Assembly (NCBI GenBank): GCA_018649625.1
Contig: JABIHN010000065.1
Span: 1 to 40,682 of the forward strand
Origin: Fidelibacterota bacterium
GTDB lineage: Bacteria; Fidelibacterota; Marinisomatia; Marinisomatales; UBA1611
Length of the DNA: 40,682 nucleotides
Direction of reading: 5' to 3'
The stretch's first letter is position 1, and each line of letters starts with the position of its first letter. A program made the position numbers and the translations under genes. A model generated the notes under the pieces. It was not told the DNA's origin. It saw only the letters and a program-made list of their open reading frames with translations, and searched no databases. Positions 19,175 through 27,652 of the stretch are shown here, piece after piece.

Positions 19175-20539
19175 CTATATTTCTTGGATTGCAGAAGCAA
19201 GCCGGGTAACCTGATTAGGTAGGACAGCTTTTAAATCAATATAAAAAGTGTTTTTTTGAATATATCCCACAACTGGAATCGAACCACATCTGAATGCTTT
19301 TGCGATATCTTTTACTTTATAGTTTTTGGGAGAAAAAGTTAAAGCAACACTTTCAATTTTATCTTCTGGCAACGACCCACTTCCAGCTTCTACTTCTGAA
19401 TTTTTCAGGTCGATCCCTAATTCACGAATTACTTTCTTATCCAAATGGTTTAGGATTTTTTGTCCTCGTGCACTTAATGTTTTTCTAGATGTTGTAAGCA
19501 TTTTCAGTGACAAATTGTCTTTGCTAAATGAACCTGAATGATAGGATCTTAATGTTTCTTCTAAGAGTCCGATAGTAATTTTATCACTCCGTAATACACG
19601 ATAGAGCGGATTTTTTTTAAATGCATTAATCCATTTTTTACTGCCAACAATTAATCCCGATTGTGGACCACCTAATAATTTATCTCCTGAAAAGGTTGTG
19701 ATGTCTGGGCCTACATTCACAATGGATTTAACCGGAATCTCATCTGCCAGCCCCAATTTCTGCATATCCAGGAAAGCACCGCTGCCTAAATCTGCCATAA
19801 CTGGGATTTTATATTTTTGCCCTAGGAGAACCAAATCAGACAGTGAAACTTCTTTGGTGAATCCTTTTACAATGTAATTACTTGTATGTACCCACAATAT
19901 TAGTTTTGTCTTTTTGGAAATAGCATTTTCATAATCTTTTAGATGTGTTCGATTTGTTGCTCCCACCTCTTTTATTTTGGCACCACTTTTTTCAATAATA
20001 TCAGGTATTCTAAATGAGCCACCAATTTCTACCATTTGTCCTCTGGAACAAATCACATCTCCATTAATAGCCATTTCGTTGAGTGCAAGAAAAACAGCAG
20101 CAGCATTATTGTTCACTAATAGTGCAGATTCACTGCCACACATAGCACTTAATCTATCATGGATAAGAGATTGTCTATCTCCGCGATTTCCCGATTCTAA
20201 ATCAAATTCAAGATTGACATACCCATCTAAACGATTGGCTAAGTTTTTTAATTGTTTGCCATGGAAAGGAGCTCGTCCGAAACCAGTATGAAGAACAATC
20301 CCTGTTCCATTAATGATATTTACCAGATTAGGTGCAGAGCGTAACCAGACTTGAGATACAATATATTTTACTAACTCATCCTTTGTTTTAGATAGCTTTC
20401 CCTTTTTTATAGTATCCCTAATTTTTGATAATTCAGAATTAATAATAAATTTTATATAATCTTCATGTACATATATATCTTGTTTTACTTCAAGCAATAC
20501 TTGATGTACTGATGGACAGTCTTTTAAGGAAGTTTTCAT
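19175..20539 (-). CDS. selA: L-seryl-tRNA(Sec) selenium transferase
   Basis: 454 residues, normal for the PLP enzyme SelA, which converts Ser-tRNA(Sec) to Sec-tRNA(Sec) with selenophosphate. The fold-type I core has INGTGIVLHTGFGRAP near residue 80 and the PLP lysine K287 in TTFSGDKLLGGPQSGLIVG, preceded by the conserved MADLGSGAF strand. The N-terminal domain that grips tRNA(Sec) is present (VHQVL...). Residues 430-454 give the closing helix. It leads the selA-selB-mutS run. Only 38 bases separate its start from the end of the upstream MFS gene, so the promoter is either in that gap or further upstream. Confidence 0.97.
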   Translation of the reverse strand: MKTSLKDCPSVHQVLLEVKQDIYVHEDYIKFIINSELSKIRDTIKKGKLSKTKDELVKYIVSQVWLRSAPNLVNIINGTGIVLHTGFGRAPFHGKQLKNLANRLDGYVNLEFDLESGNRGDRQSLIHDRLSAMCGSESALLVNNNAAAVFLALNEMAINGDVICSRGQMVEIGGSFRIPDIIEKSGAKIKEVGATNRTHLKDYENAISKKTKLILWVHTSNYIVKGFTKEVSLSDLVLLGQKYKIPVMADLGSGAFLDMQKLGLADEIPVKSIVNVGPDITTFSGDKLLGGPQSGLIVGSKKWINAFKKNPLYRVLRSDKITIGLLEETLRSYHSGSFSKDNLSLKMLTTSRKTLSARGQKILNHLDKKVIRELGIDLKNSEVEAGSGSLPEDKIESVALTFSPKNYKVKDIAKAFRCGSIPVVGYIQKNTFYIDLKAVLPNQVTRLASAIQEI

Positions 20540-20577
20540 ATTTTCGTATAAGAAGTTCTAAAGAATCTACACTTAGT

Positions 20578-21747
20578 TCAAGCCATTTGAGATTTTCTTT
20601 GAATTAAAAACCAACCCGAAATTACGCCAGGAATTAAACTAATAGCCATGAATGGAAACACCATTTCAATTGAGTGAGCATTGGCAATCCAACCACCTAT
20701 CGCTGGGGCAAGGCCACCGATACCAAAACTCAAGAAGAATGAAATACCATAACCTAACCCTCGATGTGTACTAGGCGTAAGGTCTGCCAATAACGCATTA
20801 GAAATCGGCTGATTCATAAAATGAACAACACCCATAATTATACTTGAGAAGAATAAAAACCAACCTGCTGTAAACCCCAAAAGAGCAATTGCTGGAATAT
20901 TAAAAAAAATAATCCAAAATAGAAGTTTGGTCCGTTTATATTTATCACCAAAATAACCACCTAATAATTGCCCAACTATTCCACTCGTAAAAACGAGAGT
21001 AGTAAAAAGACCTGCTTTTAATGTTTCAGGGAAAAGATTAAATATTCCACCCGTTTGCATACCAAAATGTGCTGGCATGAATGTTGTAATTCCACCAAAG
21101 GAAAATCCTAGAGTAATTGCCATGATATAATACAAAATAATAGAAGGACGATCTGTAATATTAATTGAAATATCGTTTTCTGTTTCTATTTGTCGATTGC
21201 TCCGACTCACTAAGAAAAATGTGGAGAGTGCCAATCCTATCTGTAAAATAACCCAAATTAAGTATGATGCTCGCCAAGATCCATACTCAGCTGTAATCCC
21301 TGCTAATAAAGGGCCTAGGGCTAATCCTGTTGATCCAGCAACACCATGTATAGCTAAACCCTTGCTTAAATTCTTCAGCCTTCTAGATAAAATGGTTAAT
21401 CCAGCTGGATGATAAATACTCGACGAAAGTCCTAACATAGCTAATCCTAAAGTCATTTGAATGGGAGTATGAGCCAAGACCAATATAATTCCGCCGATTG
21501 CAGAACCAATTTGGTATAACAATAATAATACTCGACCACCAAGTTTCTTTTCAAGAAACCCAGCTGGAATTGCACCTAAACCAAACATAAATGCACCTGC
21601 TGTTGCCATTATTCCTAAACTATCTAAGCCTAATCCAAATTCGTGCTGAAACAATAACATCAAAGTTGGAAAAACCATCATTTGCGCATGAACGGCTAAG
21701 TGCGAAATAGACGTGATGCCGATTAATAATCTATTGTCTTTATCCAT
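20578..21747 (-). CDS. MFS transporter
   Basis: 389 residues with about 12 transmembrane helices in two halves joined by a loop near residue 195 (SRSNRQIETENDIS). The first half has LAMLGLSSSIYHPAGLTILSR, and the second keeps GGYFGDKYKRTKLLF, the MFS loop motif (G-x-x-x-D-x-x-x-R-type) between helices 8 and 9. The best resemblance is to the fosmidomycin-resistance/sugar-efflux-like MFS branch, but the substrate cannot be read. The ATG at 21747 is only 7 bases beyond the end of the rplS terminator stem, and no normal Shine-Dalgarno lies outside that hairpin. Confidence 0.88.
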   Translation of the reverse strand: MDKDNRLLIGITSISHLAVHAQMMVFPTLMLLFQHEFGLGLDSLGIMATAGAFMFGLGAIPAGFLEKKLGGRVLLLLYQIGSAIGGIILVLAHTPIQMTLGLAMLGLSSSIYHPAGLTILSRRLKNLSKGLAIHGVAGSTGLALGPLLAGITAEYGSWRASYLIWVILQIGLALSTFFLVSRSNRQIETENDISINITDRPSIILYYIMAITLGFSFGGITTFMPAHFGMQTGGIFNLFPETLKAGLFTTLVFTSGIVGQLLGGYFGDKYKRTKLLFWIIFFNIPAIALLGFTAGWFLFFSSIIMGVVHFMNQPISNALLADLTPSTHRGLGYGISFFLSFGIGGLAPAIGGWIANAHSIEMVFPFMAISLIPGVISGWFLIQRKSQMA

Positions 21748-21753
21748 AATAAA

Positions 21754-21790
21754 AAGCCCCTGCCAAAAACATCCGTTTTTGGAGGGGCTT
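21754..21790 (-). terminator. Rho-independent terminator after rplS
   Basis: On the minus strand AAGCCCCT-CCAAAAAC (21790-21775) pairs with GTTTTTGG-C-AGGGGCTT (to 21754), 16 base pairs with one bulged C and a 4-base loop, followed by a T run. It ends the ffh-rplS operon 21 bases after the rplS stop and immediately precedes the MFS start codon. Confidence 0.92.
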
Positions 21791-21810
21791 CAGTATAATT
21801 AAAATTGAAT

Positions 21811-22158
21811 TTATCGTTTTTCTTCGATACGAGCAGCTTTTGAGCCGACGATATTTTTCAAGTAATTTAGTTTTGCACGACGCACTTTACCACGACGTTT
21901 TACATCAATACTAGCAATCATAGGAGAATGGAGGGGGAAAATTCTTTCTACACCAATCCCGTTCGTAATTTTACGAACTGTAAATGAAGCATCTAGACTA
22001 GTTCCACCATGACGAGCAATCACAACACCTTCATATCGTTGAACTCGCTCTTTATTTCCTTCTCGGACACGTACATCAACAATCACTGTATCTCCTGATC
22101 CAAAATCAGGTACATCCGTTTTTAAAAATTCTTTTGTTGCTTCTACTACTTTATGCAT
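21811..22158 (-). CDS. rplS: 50S ribosomal protein bL19
   Basis: 115 residues, standard bL19 of the 30S-50S interface. Hallmarks are the [16 protein letters not shown] beta strand, the [14 protein letters not shown] segment, the [21 protein letters not shown] core and the basic [15 protein letters not shown] near the C-terminus. The start overlaps the trmD stop by 8 bases. It is the last gene of the ffh-rpsP-khpA-rimM-trmD-rplS operon and is followed by a strong terminator. Confidence 0.98.
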   Translation of the reverse strand: MHKVVEATKEFLKTDVPDFGSGDTVIVDVRVREGNKERVQRYEGVVIARHGGTSLDASFTVRKITNGIGVERIFPLHSPMIASIDVKRRGKVRRAKLNYLKNIVGSKAARIEEKR

Positions 22159-22876
22159 TGTTTTTCTCCATTACTTTCAATTTTTCAAATTTTCTCCAAA
22201 GATCCGGTCTCCTTTCTTGAGTCCGACTCTCTTTTTGTTCTTGTCTCCATGCATCAATATTTGCATGATGACCACCCAACAAAACTTCTGGTACATCCAT
22301 CCCATCAATCTCACGAGGTTGAGTATAATGCGGATGATCTAACAAATCCTGCGAAAACGAATCCGTTAAAGCAGAATCCAAGGTATTGAGTGTTCCTGGA
22401 ATGAGTCGAACTGTACTATCCAACATTACCATGGCAGGAATCTCTCCACCTGTCATTACAAAATCACCGAGAGAATATTCATGTGTTACATATTTTTCCA
22501 TGACACGCTCGTCTATTCCCTTGTAATGTCCACAAATGACAATAAGCTTTTTAAGTTGACTGGTTTCTTCAGCATACTTCTGATTCCAAAGTTCACCTTG
22601 AGGGGAAGGATAAATTACTTGAACTTCATCCGGTCCACCCACCAACTCCATGGCATAATCAATTGCATCAAATAGCGGCTCTGCCATCATAACCATACCA
22701 CTACCACCACCAAAAGGTGTATCATCGATTTGTCGATAATTCCCTTTACCAAAATCCCGAAGATTTATAATGTGGAATTTAACCACATTTTTCTCCACAG
22801 CCTTCCTAAGAATACTATTCTGGATTAAAGTGTCAATAACATCTGGTACAGGTGTTATGACTGCAATCTGAATCAA
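22151..22876 (-). CDS. trmD: tRNA (guanine-N1-)-methyltransferase
   Basis: 241 residues, TrmD length. It methylates G37 of tRNAs with SAM to prevent +1 frameshifting. The trefoil-knot SPOUT core shows [27 protein letters not shown] and [15 protein letters not shown], which form the SAM site. The linker and C-terminal tRNA-binding domain hold [24 protein letters not shown]. The ATG overlaps the rimM stop by four bases (22873-22876). It is a dimeric enzyme and essential in most bacteria. Confidence 0.98.
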   Translation of the reverse strand: MIQIAVITPVPDVIDTLIQNSILRKAVEKNVVKFHIINLRDFGKGNYRQIDDTPFGGGSGMVMMAEPLFDAIDYAMELVGGPDEVQVIYPSPQGELWNQKYAEETSQLKKLIVICGHYKGIDERVMEKYVTHEYSLGDFVMTGGEIPAMVMLDSTVRLIPGTLNTLDSALTDSFSQDLLDHPHYTQPREIDGMDVPEVLLGGHHANIDAWRQEQKESRTQERRPDLWRKFEKLKVMEKNNA

Positions 22877-23376
22877 TCCAACAAACCATCCATCGGTGTG
22901 ATCACAATTACACCTTCATCATGATTAACACCTTTAACCACTTCTGGAATGACAGGAATTAACATTTCCTTTTCGTCATTTTTTATCACATAAACATCGC
23001 TTGTAGGAAGCCACATAACATCTTTCAGAATCCCAACAAATTTTCCAGACTCTGCAAAAACTTCATATCCTAATATGTTTGCACCAATCAGATTTATTTT
23101 ATCATCACTAGACGCTTCAATAAATATGGTTTGTCCAACAATTCTTTCAGCATCTAAAATAGAATCAACTCCTTCAAACTTGAATCGTCGTCGTTTTCCA
23201 ATTCCTGTAATAATTTCAAGTCGTACATTTTCAGAAGTATCTGGAGAGAATCCCAACATCAACTTTTTATCTTCAATGTAATCATCAAAATACCTAGACA
23301 AGGGACGCAACCGTACATCTCCAGTAAGCCCTGAAGTTGTTGTAATAGTCGCAATGGGATGAACATGGTTTTTCAC
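22873..23376 (-). CDS. rimM: Ribosome maturation factor RimM
   Basis: 167 residues: an N-terminal RimM barrel (about 1-90; ITTTSGLTGDVRLRPLSRY) and a C-terminal PRC-like barrel (about 95-167; LGYEVFAESGKFVGILKDVMW and the closing LIPVIPEVVKGVN). RimM binds bS19/the 30S head and helps 16S rRNA maturation. The N-terminal motif departs a little from the textbook 'GRIxxxHGxxGEV' form, reading HPIATITTTSGLTGDVR, but the order and context (khpA before, trmD after) make the call firm. Confidence 0.93.
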   Translation of the reverse strand: MKNHVHPIATITTTSGLTGDVRLRPLSRYFDDYIEDKKLMLGFSPDTSENVRLEIITGIGKRRRFKFEGVDSILDAERIVGQTIFIEASSDDKINLIGANILGYEVFAESGKFVGILKDVMWLPTSDVYVIKNDEKEMLIPVIPEVVKGVNHDEGVIVITPMDGLLD

Positions 23377-23387
23377 TCAATATCCTC

Positions 23388-23633
23388 TTAATCGACAACA
23401 TCCAATCGAGCACGCTTTCCACCTTCTTTAGCATTGATTGCAAAAACCAATGTTCGCAAAGCTGAAATATTCCGTCCACTTTTTCCGATTACTTTACCAT
23501 AATCGCCTTCACCAACGGTTAATTCATAGACAAGTCGTTGTTCTGATTCAACAATTTCAATATTCACTTCATCTGGTTTATCAACCAAGAGCTTTATAGC
23601 TTGTTCAATGAATTCTAACATAGCGTCTTTCAT
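23388..23633 (-). CDS. khpA: KH-domain RNA-binding protein KhpA
   Basis: 81 residues, a single KH domain with the GxxG loop in GKVIGKSGRNISALRTL. KhpA (YlqC) proteins bind RNA, often as a heterodimer with KhpB/Jag, and are linked to cell division and sRNA function in Gram-positive bacteria. Here it sits in its common place between rpsP and rimM. It starts with MKDAMLEFIEQAIKLLVDKP, the usual helix. The gap to rimM is 11 bases. Confidence 0.95.
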   Translation of the reverse strand: MKDAMLEFIEQAIKLLVDKPDEVNIEIVESEQRLVYELTVGEGDYGKVIGKSGRNISALRTLVFAINAKEGGKRARLDVVD

Positions 23634-23665
23634 GTAATTATCTAATTAATCACTTAGAATAATAT

Positions 23666-24403
23666 TTATTTTTTATCTTTGGATTCTTCAGCAGGTTCAT
23701 CAGCTTTTACTTCAGCGACTTCTTCTGTTGGAGCTTCTTCTTCAGCAGGTTCATCAGCTTTTGCTTCAGCGACTTCTTCTGTTGGAGTTTCTTCTTCAGC
23801 AGGTTCATCAGCTTTTGCTTTAGCGACTTCTTCTGTTGGAGTTTCTTCTTCAACAGGTTCATCAGCTTTTACTTCAGCGACTTCTTCTGTTGGAGCTTCT
23901 TCTTCAGCAGGTTCATCAGCTTTTGCTTCAGCGACTTCTTCTGTTGGAGTTTCTTCTTCAGCAGGTTCATCAGCTTTTGCTTCAGCGACTTCTTCTGTTG
24001 GAGCTTCTTCTTCAGCTTCTACAGAATTTGATTTTTCTTCGATATTCTTTTCAGCTCGCTCATTACGGGATTTGATAACGTCTTCACGATTCAATTCCCA
24101 TTTTTTCATCTCTTTTTCAATTTGAGCTTCATCCAAGCCTTGTTGAATAAGATGCCATTGATGGGCAATTCCAGCGCGGCGCATCAATTTATGTGCTGCA
24201 TCGGTGGGTATAGCTCCTTCACCTAACCAATGAATAATTCTCTCACCTTTTAGGTCATATGATCGATTTGCATCGATTGGATTGTACCATCCCAATTCTT
24301 CAATTGCTGCTCCATCACGTCGATTACGCGAATCCATTACAACCACTCTATAAAACGGTCTATTCCGACGTCCAATTCGTTTCAATCTTATTTTCGTCGC
24401 CAA
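23666..24403 (-). CDS. rpsP: 30S ribosomal protein bS16 with long acidic repeat tail
   Basis: 245 residues, about three times the usual 80-90. The first 80 are an ordinary bS16 (MATKIRLKRIGRRNRPFYRVVV, then LGWYNP). Residues 80-130 form a charged helix-like linker that is common in long bS16 proteins. Residues 131-238 are six tandem copies of an 18-residue unit of type EEETPTEEVAEAKADEPA, each with net charge about -7, followed by a short EESKDKK end. The tail is almost certainly disordered and highly acidic. It is followed by khpA in the normal order. The start follows ffh by 11 bases with an AAGGAG Shine-Dalgarno in the gap. Confidence 0.95.
   Translation of the reverse strand: MATKIRLKRIGRRNRPFYRVVVMDSRNRRDGAAIEELGWYNPIDANRSYDLKGERIIHWLGEGAIPTDAAHKLMRRAGIAHQWHLIQQGLDEAQIEKEMKKWELNREDVIKSRNERAEKNIEEKSNSVEAEEEAPTEEVAEAKADEPAEEETPTEEVAEAKADEPAEEEAPTEEVAEVKADEPVEEETPTEEVAKAKADEPAEEETPTEEVAEAKADEPAEEEAPTEEVAEVKADEPAEESKDKK
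23690..24013 (-). repeat. Six tandem 54-bp coding repeats in the rpsP tail
   Basis: Six head-to-tail 54-base units encode residues 131-238 of bS16. Units differ at a few codons only (Ala/Thr at position 4, Ala/Val at position 12, one Glu to Lys and one Ala to Val). The pair of variants seen in units 2-3 recurs in units 5-6, which suggests a later duplication of a three-unit block (162 bases) on top of the 54-base expansion. Confidence 0.95.
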
Positions 24404-24414
24404 CTTGTATCTCC

Positions 24415-25746
24415 TTAATTAAATCTACCAAAACTCCCCATTCCGGGAAGTCCTTTATTTTTCATTTTACCCATCTTTTTCATCATTTTTTTCATTTGAG
24501 AAAATTGATTTAAGAGAGCATTTATTTCCTGTACCGGTCGCCCACTTCCTTTTGAGATTCGCAATCTTCGACTGCCATTAATCCTTTCAGGTTGTTGGCG
24601 CTCTCCCGGCGTCATAGAATTGATAATCGCTTCAGTCCAACCGACTTGACGATCATCCATATTCAATTGTTTTAAAGCTTTAGAATTCATACCAGGCATC
24701 ATTCCTAACAAATCCCCCATAGAACCCATTTTTTTCATCTGTTGTAATTGTAGTTTAAAATCATCTAAATCAAACGTGTTTTTCACCAATTTTCTTTGAA
24801 AATCCTTCGCTTGATCTTCATCAAAGATATCTTGTGCTTTTTCTACGATTGAAACTACATCGCCAAATCCTAAAATTCGATCGGCTATTCGTTTCGGATC
24901 AAATACATCCAACCCATCCAGTTTTTCAGATGTACCAATAAACTTTATTGGTTTACCGGTTACTTCACGAATTGATAATGCAGCGCCCCCACGTGCATCA
25001 CCATCCATTTTTGTGAGAATCACTCCCGATAAAGGTAATGCTTCGTGAAATGCTCGTGCGGAATTCACTGCGTCTTGGCCTGTCATTCCATCAGCGATAT
25101 ATAATGTTTCATCAGGTTTAACTTCATCAAAGATCGCCTGAATTTCCACCATCATTTCGCCATCCACATGAAGTCGACCAGCTGTATCTAATATTACAAC
25201 ATCATTTTTCAAAAATCTTGCTTCTTCGATTCCCCGTTTGCAAATAGCAATTGGATCATCAGAACCTTCTTCGTAAACAGGCACGCCTGCTTGTTCTCCA
25301 ACACTGATTAACTGTTGGATTGCTGCAGGACGATAAATATCAGCTGCAACCATCAAGACAGATTTTCCGTTTTTTTTCAACCGATATGCGAGTTTTCCCG
25401 CTGTGGTTGTTTTTCCAGCGCCTTGAAGCCCTGCTAATAAAATAACAGCAGGTTTTCGCTTCAAATCTAACCCTTCAATATCCGAGCCTAATAGTGTTAC
25501 CATTTCATCTCGAATAATTTTTACGAATTGTTGGCCAGGTTTAATCGACTTTAATACTTTTGTTCCCTGTGCCTTTTCTTGCACAGTTTTCACGAATGCC
25601 TTTGCCACCTTAAAGTTCACATCTGCATCTAATAATGCTCTACGGACTTCCCTTACGGTGTCATTGATATTCTTATCGGTTATTTTCCCTAATCCCCGAA
25701 CATTTCGGAAAATAGATTCAAACCGTTCTGTTATTTGATTAAACAT
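24415..25746 (-). CDS. ffh: Signal recognition particle protein Ffh
   Basis: 443 residues. The N domain (1-85) is followed by the GTPase G domain with G1 GLQGAGKTTTAGKLA, DTAGRLHVD, TKMDGDARGGAAL and the GTSEKLDGLDVF closing loop. The Met-rich M domain (about 310-443) holds the 4.5S RNA-binding motif SMTPGERQQPERINGSRRLR-type segment and the RISKGSGRPVQEIN helix. The C-terminus is rich in Met and Lys (MKKMMKKMGKM). Ffh binds signal sequences on the ribosome and hands them to FtsY. It leads the operon that continues into rpsP. No Shine-Dalgarno precedes its ATG. Confidence 0.98.
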   Translation of the reverse strand: MFNQITERFESIFRNVRGLGKITDKNINDTVREVRRALLDADVNFKVAKAFVKTVQEKAQGTKVLKSIKPGQQFVKIIRDEMVTLLGSDIEGLDLKRKPAVILLAGLQGAGKTTTAGKLAYRLKKNGKSVLMVAADIYRPAAIQQLISVGEQAGVPVYEEGSDDPIAICKRGIEEARFLKNDVVILDTAGRLHVDGEMMVEIQAIFDEVKPDETLYIADGMTGQDAVNSARAFHEALPLSGVILTKMDGDARGGAALSIREVTGKPIKFIGTSEKLDGLDVFDPKRIADRILGFGDVVSIVEKAQDIFDEDQAKDFQRKLVKNTFDLDDFKLQLQQMKKMGSMGDLLGMMPGMNSKALKQLNMDDRQVGWTEAIINSMTPGERQQPERINGSRRLRISKGSGRPVQEINALLNQFSQMKKMMKKMGKMKNKGLPGMGSFGRFN

Positions 25747-25977
25747 TGAATTCAGATTCGAATAAAGCCTGTGAAATTAGGTCAATTATGCCATTAAAGT
25801 AAATGTGAAAAGCAATTTAGATAAATGATAATTATTAGACAATATTCTTAAAAAACATAATAATCTTTTTCAAAAAACATACACATCTCACTTTCAACAC
25901 TCTACACATTGTGTCTAATCATTTAAACTGTAAATTCATTTATATATTAACTTGCGGCGATTAAATTGTTTCAAATT
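25747..25977. other. 231-bp intergenic region upstream of ffh
   Basis: This AT-rich stretch sits between ffh and the endonuclease-like gene, both on the minus strand, so it should hold the promoter of the ffh operon. I see no 4.5S RNA (no GGAAGCAGCC-like loop), no tRNA, no strong hairpin and no coding potential beyond about a dozen codons. No promoter hexamer pair is convincing. Confidence 0.5.
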
Positions 25978-26967
25978 TTAATATTTAATTTCTAAATAAA
26001 TTGGTAAATGATCAGAATAACCACCAAGTAACCGGTTTCCTGCCCAGAACCGAAATGGATAACCATCATATTTTCCATCCTGTTGTCTATATTTTTCGCC
26101 ATCAAACACACCTACAGAATTTTGAATTAATTTTAATCCAGTATTATCGGCTAACCCAATACTAACTATCAAATGATCATAAACTAAATCTTTTCCACCA
26201 TACTTATAAGTACTTCCATTTGGATTACGATGCCATGGCTTCATTAGATTCCATAATAATGATTCACCCGATAAAACATCATCTAAATTAAGGCTTGCAC
26301 CTAAATTAATAATTACAGATGGATCAATGGGTTCATCATTTAAGTCGCCCATAATTATAATTTCAGCACTGGCATCCTTGGAGAGAATAGATTCAACTTT
26401 TTTCCTTAATGTATTCCCTGCCGCAGCCCGAAGTGGAATTGATTTTTTTGCGCCTCCATATTTAGATGGCCAATGATTTACAAACAAATGAAGGTCAACC
26501 TCATTTATTTTGGCATTAACATATAAAATATCTCTCGTTGGTTTTTCCGTTGGCAATTTTACAACCAGTGGTATTGAATGAATTATGCTTACTTTTTTTG
26601 AATCATAAAGAAGTGCAACATCAATTCCACGGAAATCAGGTGAATCAAAATGGATAATTTTATAATTTCGTTTAACGACCTTGTTAAGTTCTTCCAGAAC
26701 AAATCGATTCTCAATTTCACATAGGCCCAATATATCGGAGTCCAGTTCATTCAAAACTTCAGCCATATTTTTCAATTTTAAATCATATATCTCTTGAGTT
26801 ACATTTTTTTTTCCACCAAAAGCAAATTCATTATCGTTTGTTTTTGGATCATCTTTTAAATCAAATAGGTTTTCAACATTCCAAAATGATACTTTTATTG
26901 ATTCACCGGATAAAACAGTCCCAGAAAGGTAAAATATCAAAGTGAATAATTGTAAGTTTTTTTTCAT
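25978..26967 (-). CDS. Secreted endonuclease/exonuclease/phosphatase (EEP) family protein
   Basis: 329 residues with an N-terminal signal peptide (about 1-20, MKKNLQLFTLIFYLSGTVLS). The EEP fold is shown by VSFWNVENLFD (N30, E32: the metal-binding Asn and Glu), the GLCEIENR strand, a catalytic region HLFVNHWPSKYGG, the MGDLNDEP motif and the C-terminal GYSDHLPIYLEI with the conserved SDH. EEP enzymes cut DNA/RNA or phosphoesters; the secreted branch is thought to take nucleic acids or phosphate compounds outside the cytoplasm. The gene is transcribed away from the plus-strand cassette at 27092. It is separate from the ffh operon. Confidence 0.85.
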   Translation of the reverse strand: MKKNLQLFTLIFYLSGTVLSGESIKVSFWNVENLFDLKDDPKTNDNEFAFGGKKNVTQEIYDLKLKNMAEVLNELDSDILGLCEIENRFVLEELNKVVKRNYKIIHFDSPDFRGIDVALLYDSKKVSIIHSIPLVVKLPTEKPTRDILYVNAKINEVDLHLFVNHWPSKYGGAKKSIPLRAAAGNTLRKKVESILSKDASAEIIIMGDLNDEPIDPSVIINLGASLNLDDVLSGESLLWNLMKPWHRNPNGSTYKYGGKDLVYDHLIVSIGLADNTGLKLIQNSVGVFDGEKYRQQDGKYDGYPFRFWAGNRLLGGYSDHLPIYLEIKY

Positions 26968-26986
26968 TCAGTAATCTCTTATGAAA

Positions 26987-27015
26987 TTGTGCGAAAAATT
27001 TACTTTAACTAGTAT
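26987..27015 (+). promoter_or_regulatory. Possible promoter of the PycTM-like/collagen cassette
   Basis: TTGTGC (26987-26992) and TAGTAT (27010-27015) are spaced by 17 bases in a divergent AT-rich gap. The hexamers match consensus only partly (3 of 6 and 4 of 6). The start codon is 76 bases downstream. This is a guess. Confidence 0.25.
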
Positions 27016-27091
27016 TAAAGTTAGGAAATTAAAAAGCTATCTTTTAATATTCTACTCAATTTTTTAAAAAAATCAACCAAAAAACAATTAT

Positions 27092-27652
27092 ATGGAATCA
27101 GGAAAAGAACTTAACACACTCCTCCAGGTCTTATCTGGAGAACAACAAATCATTCAAAGAACAGATCAAAAAGCATTCACGTTGCTATCTATTCTAGGTG
27201 TCTTCATGGTATTTTTCATTGTCCATTTTCCGAAAATTCAGATGAATACGTTTATCTTTATTTTGATGATGATTTATTTTTGCGCTGCAATGGGGACCAT
27301 TTTCTATCTTGTGAGAGTCATTGTACCTCGCGTTCAAAAACGAAAAGTTAAAACGCTTAATAACAAAGTCGAACAAGATGAAATCATTAACCCAACTTTT
27401 TTTGCCGGAATTAGTCAATTCAAATCACCTGAAGAATATGCTTTTTACCTTAAATCGATGGTTAAAGATGATGAGCAACTCTATCAAATGTTTGCATCAC
27501 AAGTATTTGCTTTGGGTAATATTAACTTAGTTAAAACCGAAAATATAAGAATGTCTATTTTCTTCTTTATGACAGCACTTCTATCTGAACTATTGATAAT
27601 CATAACAATGGCCTATGCACGTGCATTACCATTTTTATTTCCAAACGGATGA
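27092..27652 (+). CDS. PycTM/DUF5706-like membrane protein
   Basis: 186 residues with two close N-terminal transmembrane helices (about 29-46 and 52-75) and a third near the C-terminus (about 158-180). The start of helix 1, QRTDQKAFTLLSILGVF (D25, K27), and the stretch YLKSMVKDDEQLYQMFASQVFALGNINLVK before the last helix resemble the PycTM domain (Pfam PF18967, DUF5706), the membrane effector of Pycsar anti-phage systems. The match is by recollection of pattern, not by search. No pyrimidine cyclase gene lies next to it, so a defence role is open. It sits on the plus strand among minus-strand core genes. Its TGA overlaps the ATG of the collagen-like lipoprotein (ATGA at 27649), so the two are translationally coupled. 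No Shine-Dalgarno is seen. Confidence 0.55.
   Translation: MESGKELNTLLQVLSGEQQIIQRTDQKAFTLLSILGVFMVFFIVHFPKIQMNTFIFILMMIYFCAAMGTIFYLVRVIVPRVQKRKVKTLNNKVEQDEIINPTFFAGISQFKSPEEYAFYLKSMVKDDEQLYQMFASQVFALGNINLVKTENIRMSIFFFMTALLSELLIIITMAYARALPFLFPNG

Noticed and set aside
23690-24013. CRISPR-like array
   Set aside because: The 54-base units are contiguous with no spacers and encode protein in frame.
23679-24125. A 148-residue Ser/Ala-rich ORF on the plus strand opposite the rpsP repeats
   Set aside because: It is the antisense reading of the 54-base repeats, with low-complexity product and no ribosome-binding site; the minus-strand bS16 frame is the real one.
25747-25977. 4.5S RNA gene beside ffh
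   Set aside because: The characteristic GGAAGCAGCC-type loop is absent in this gap on both strands.
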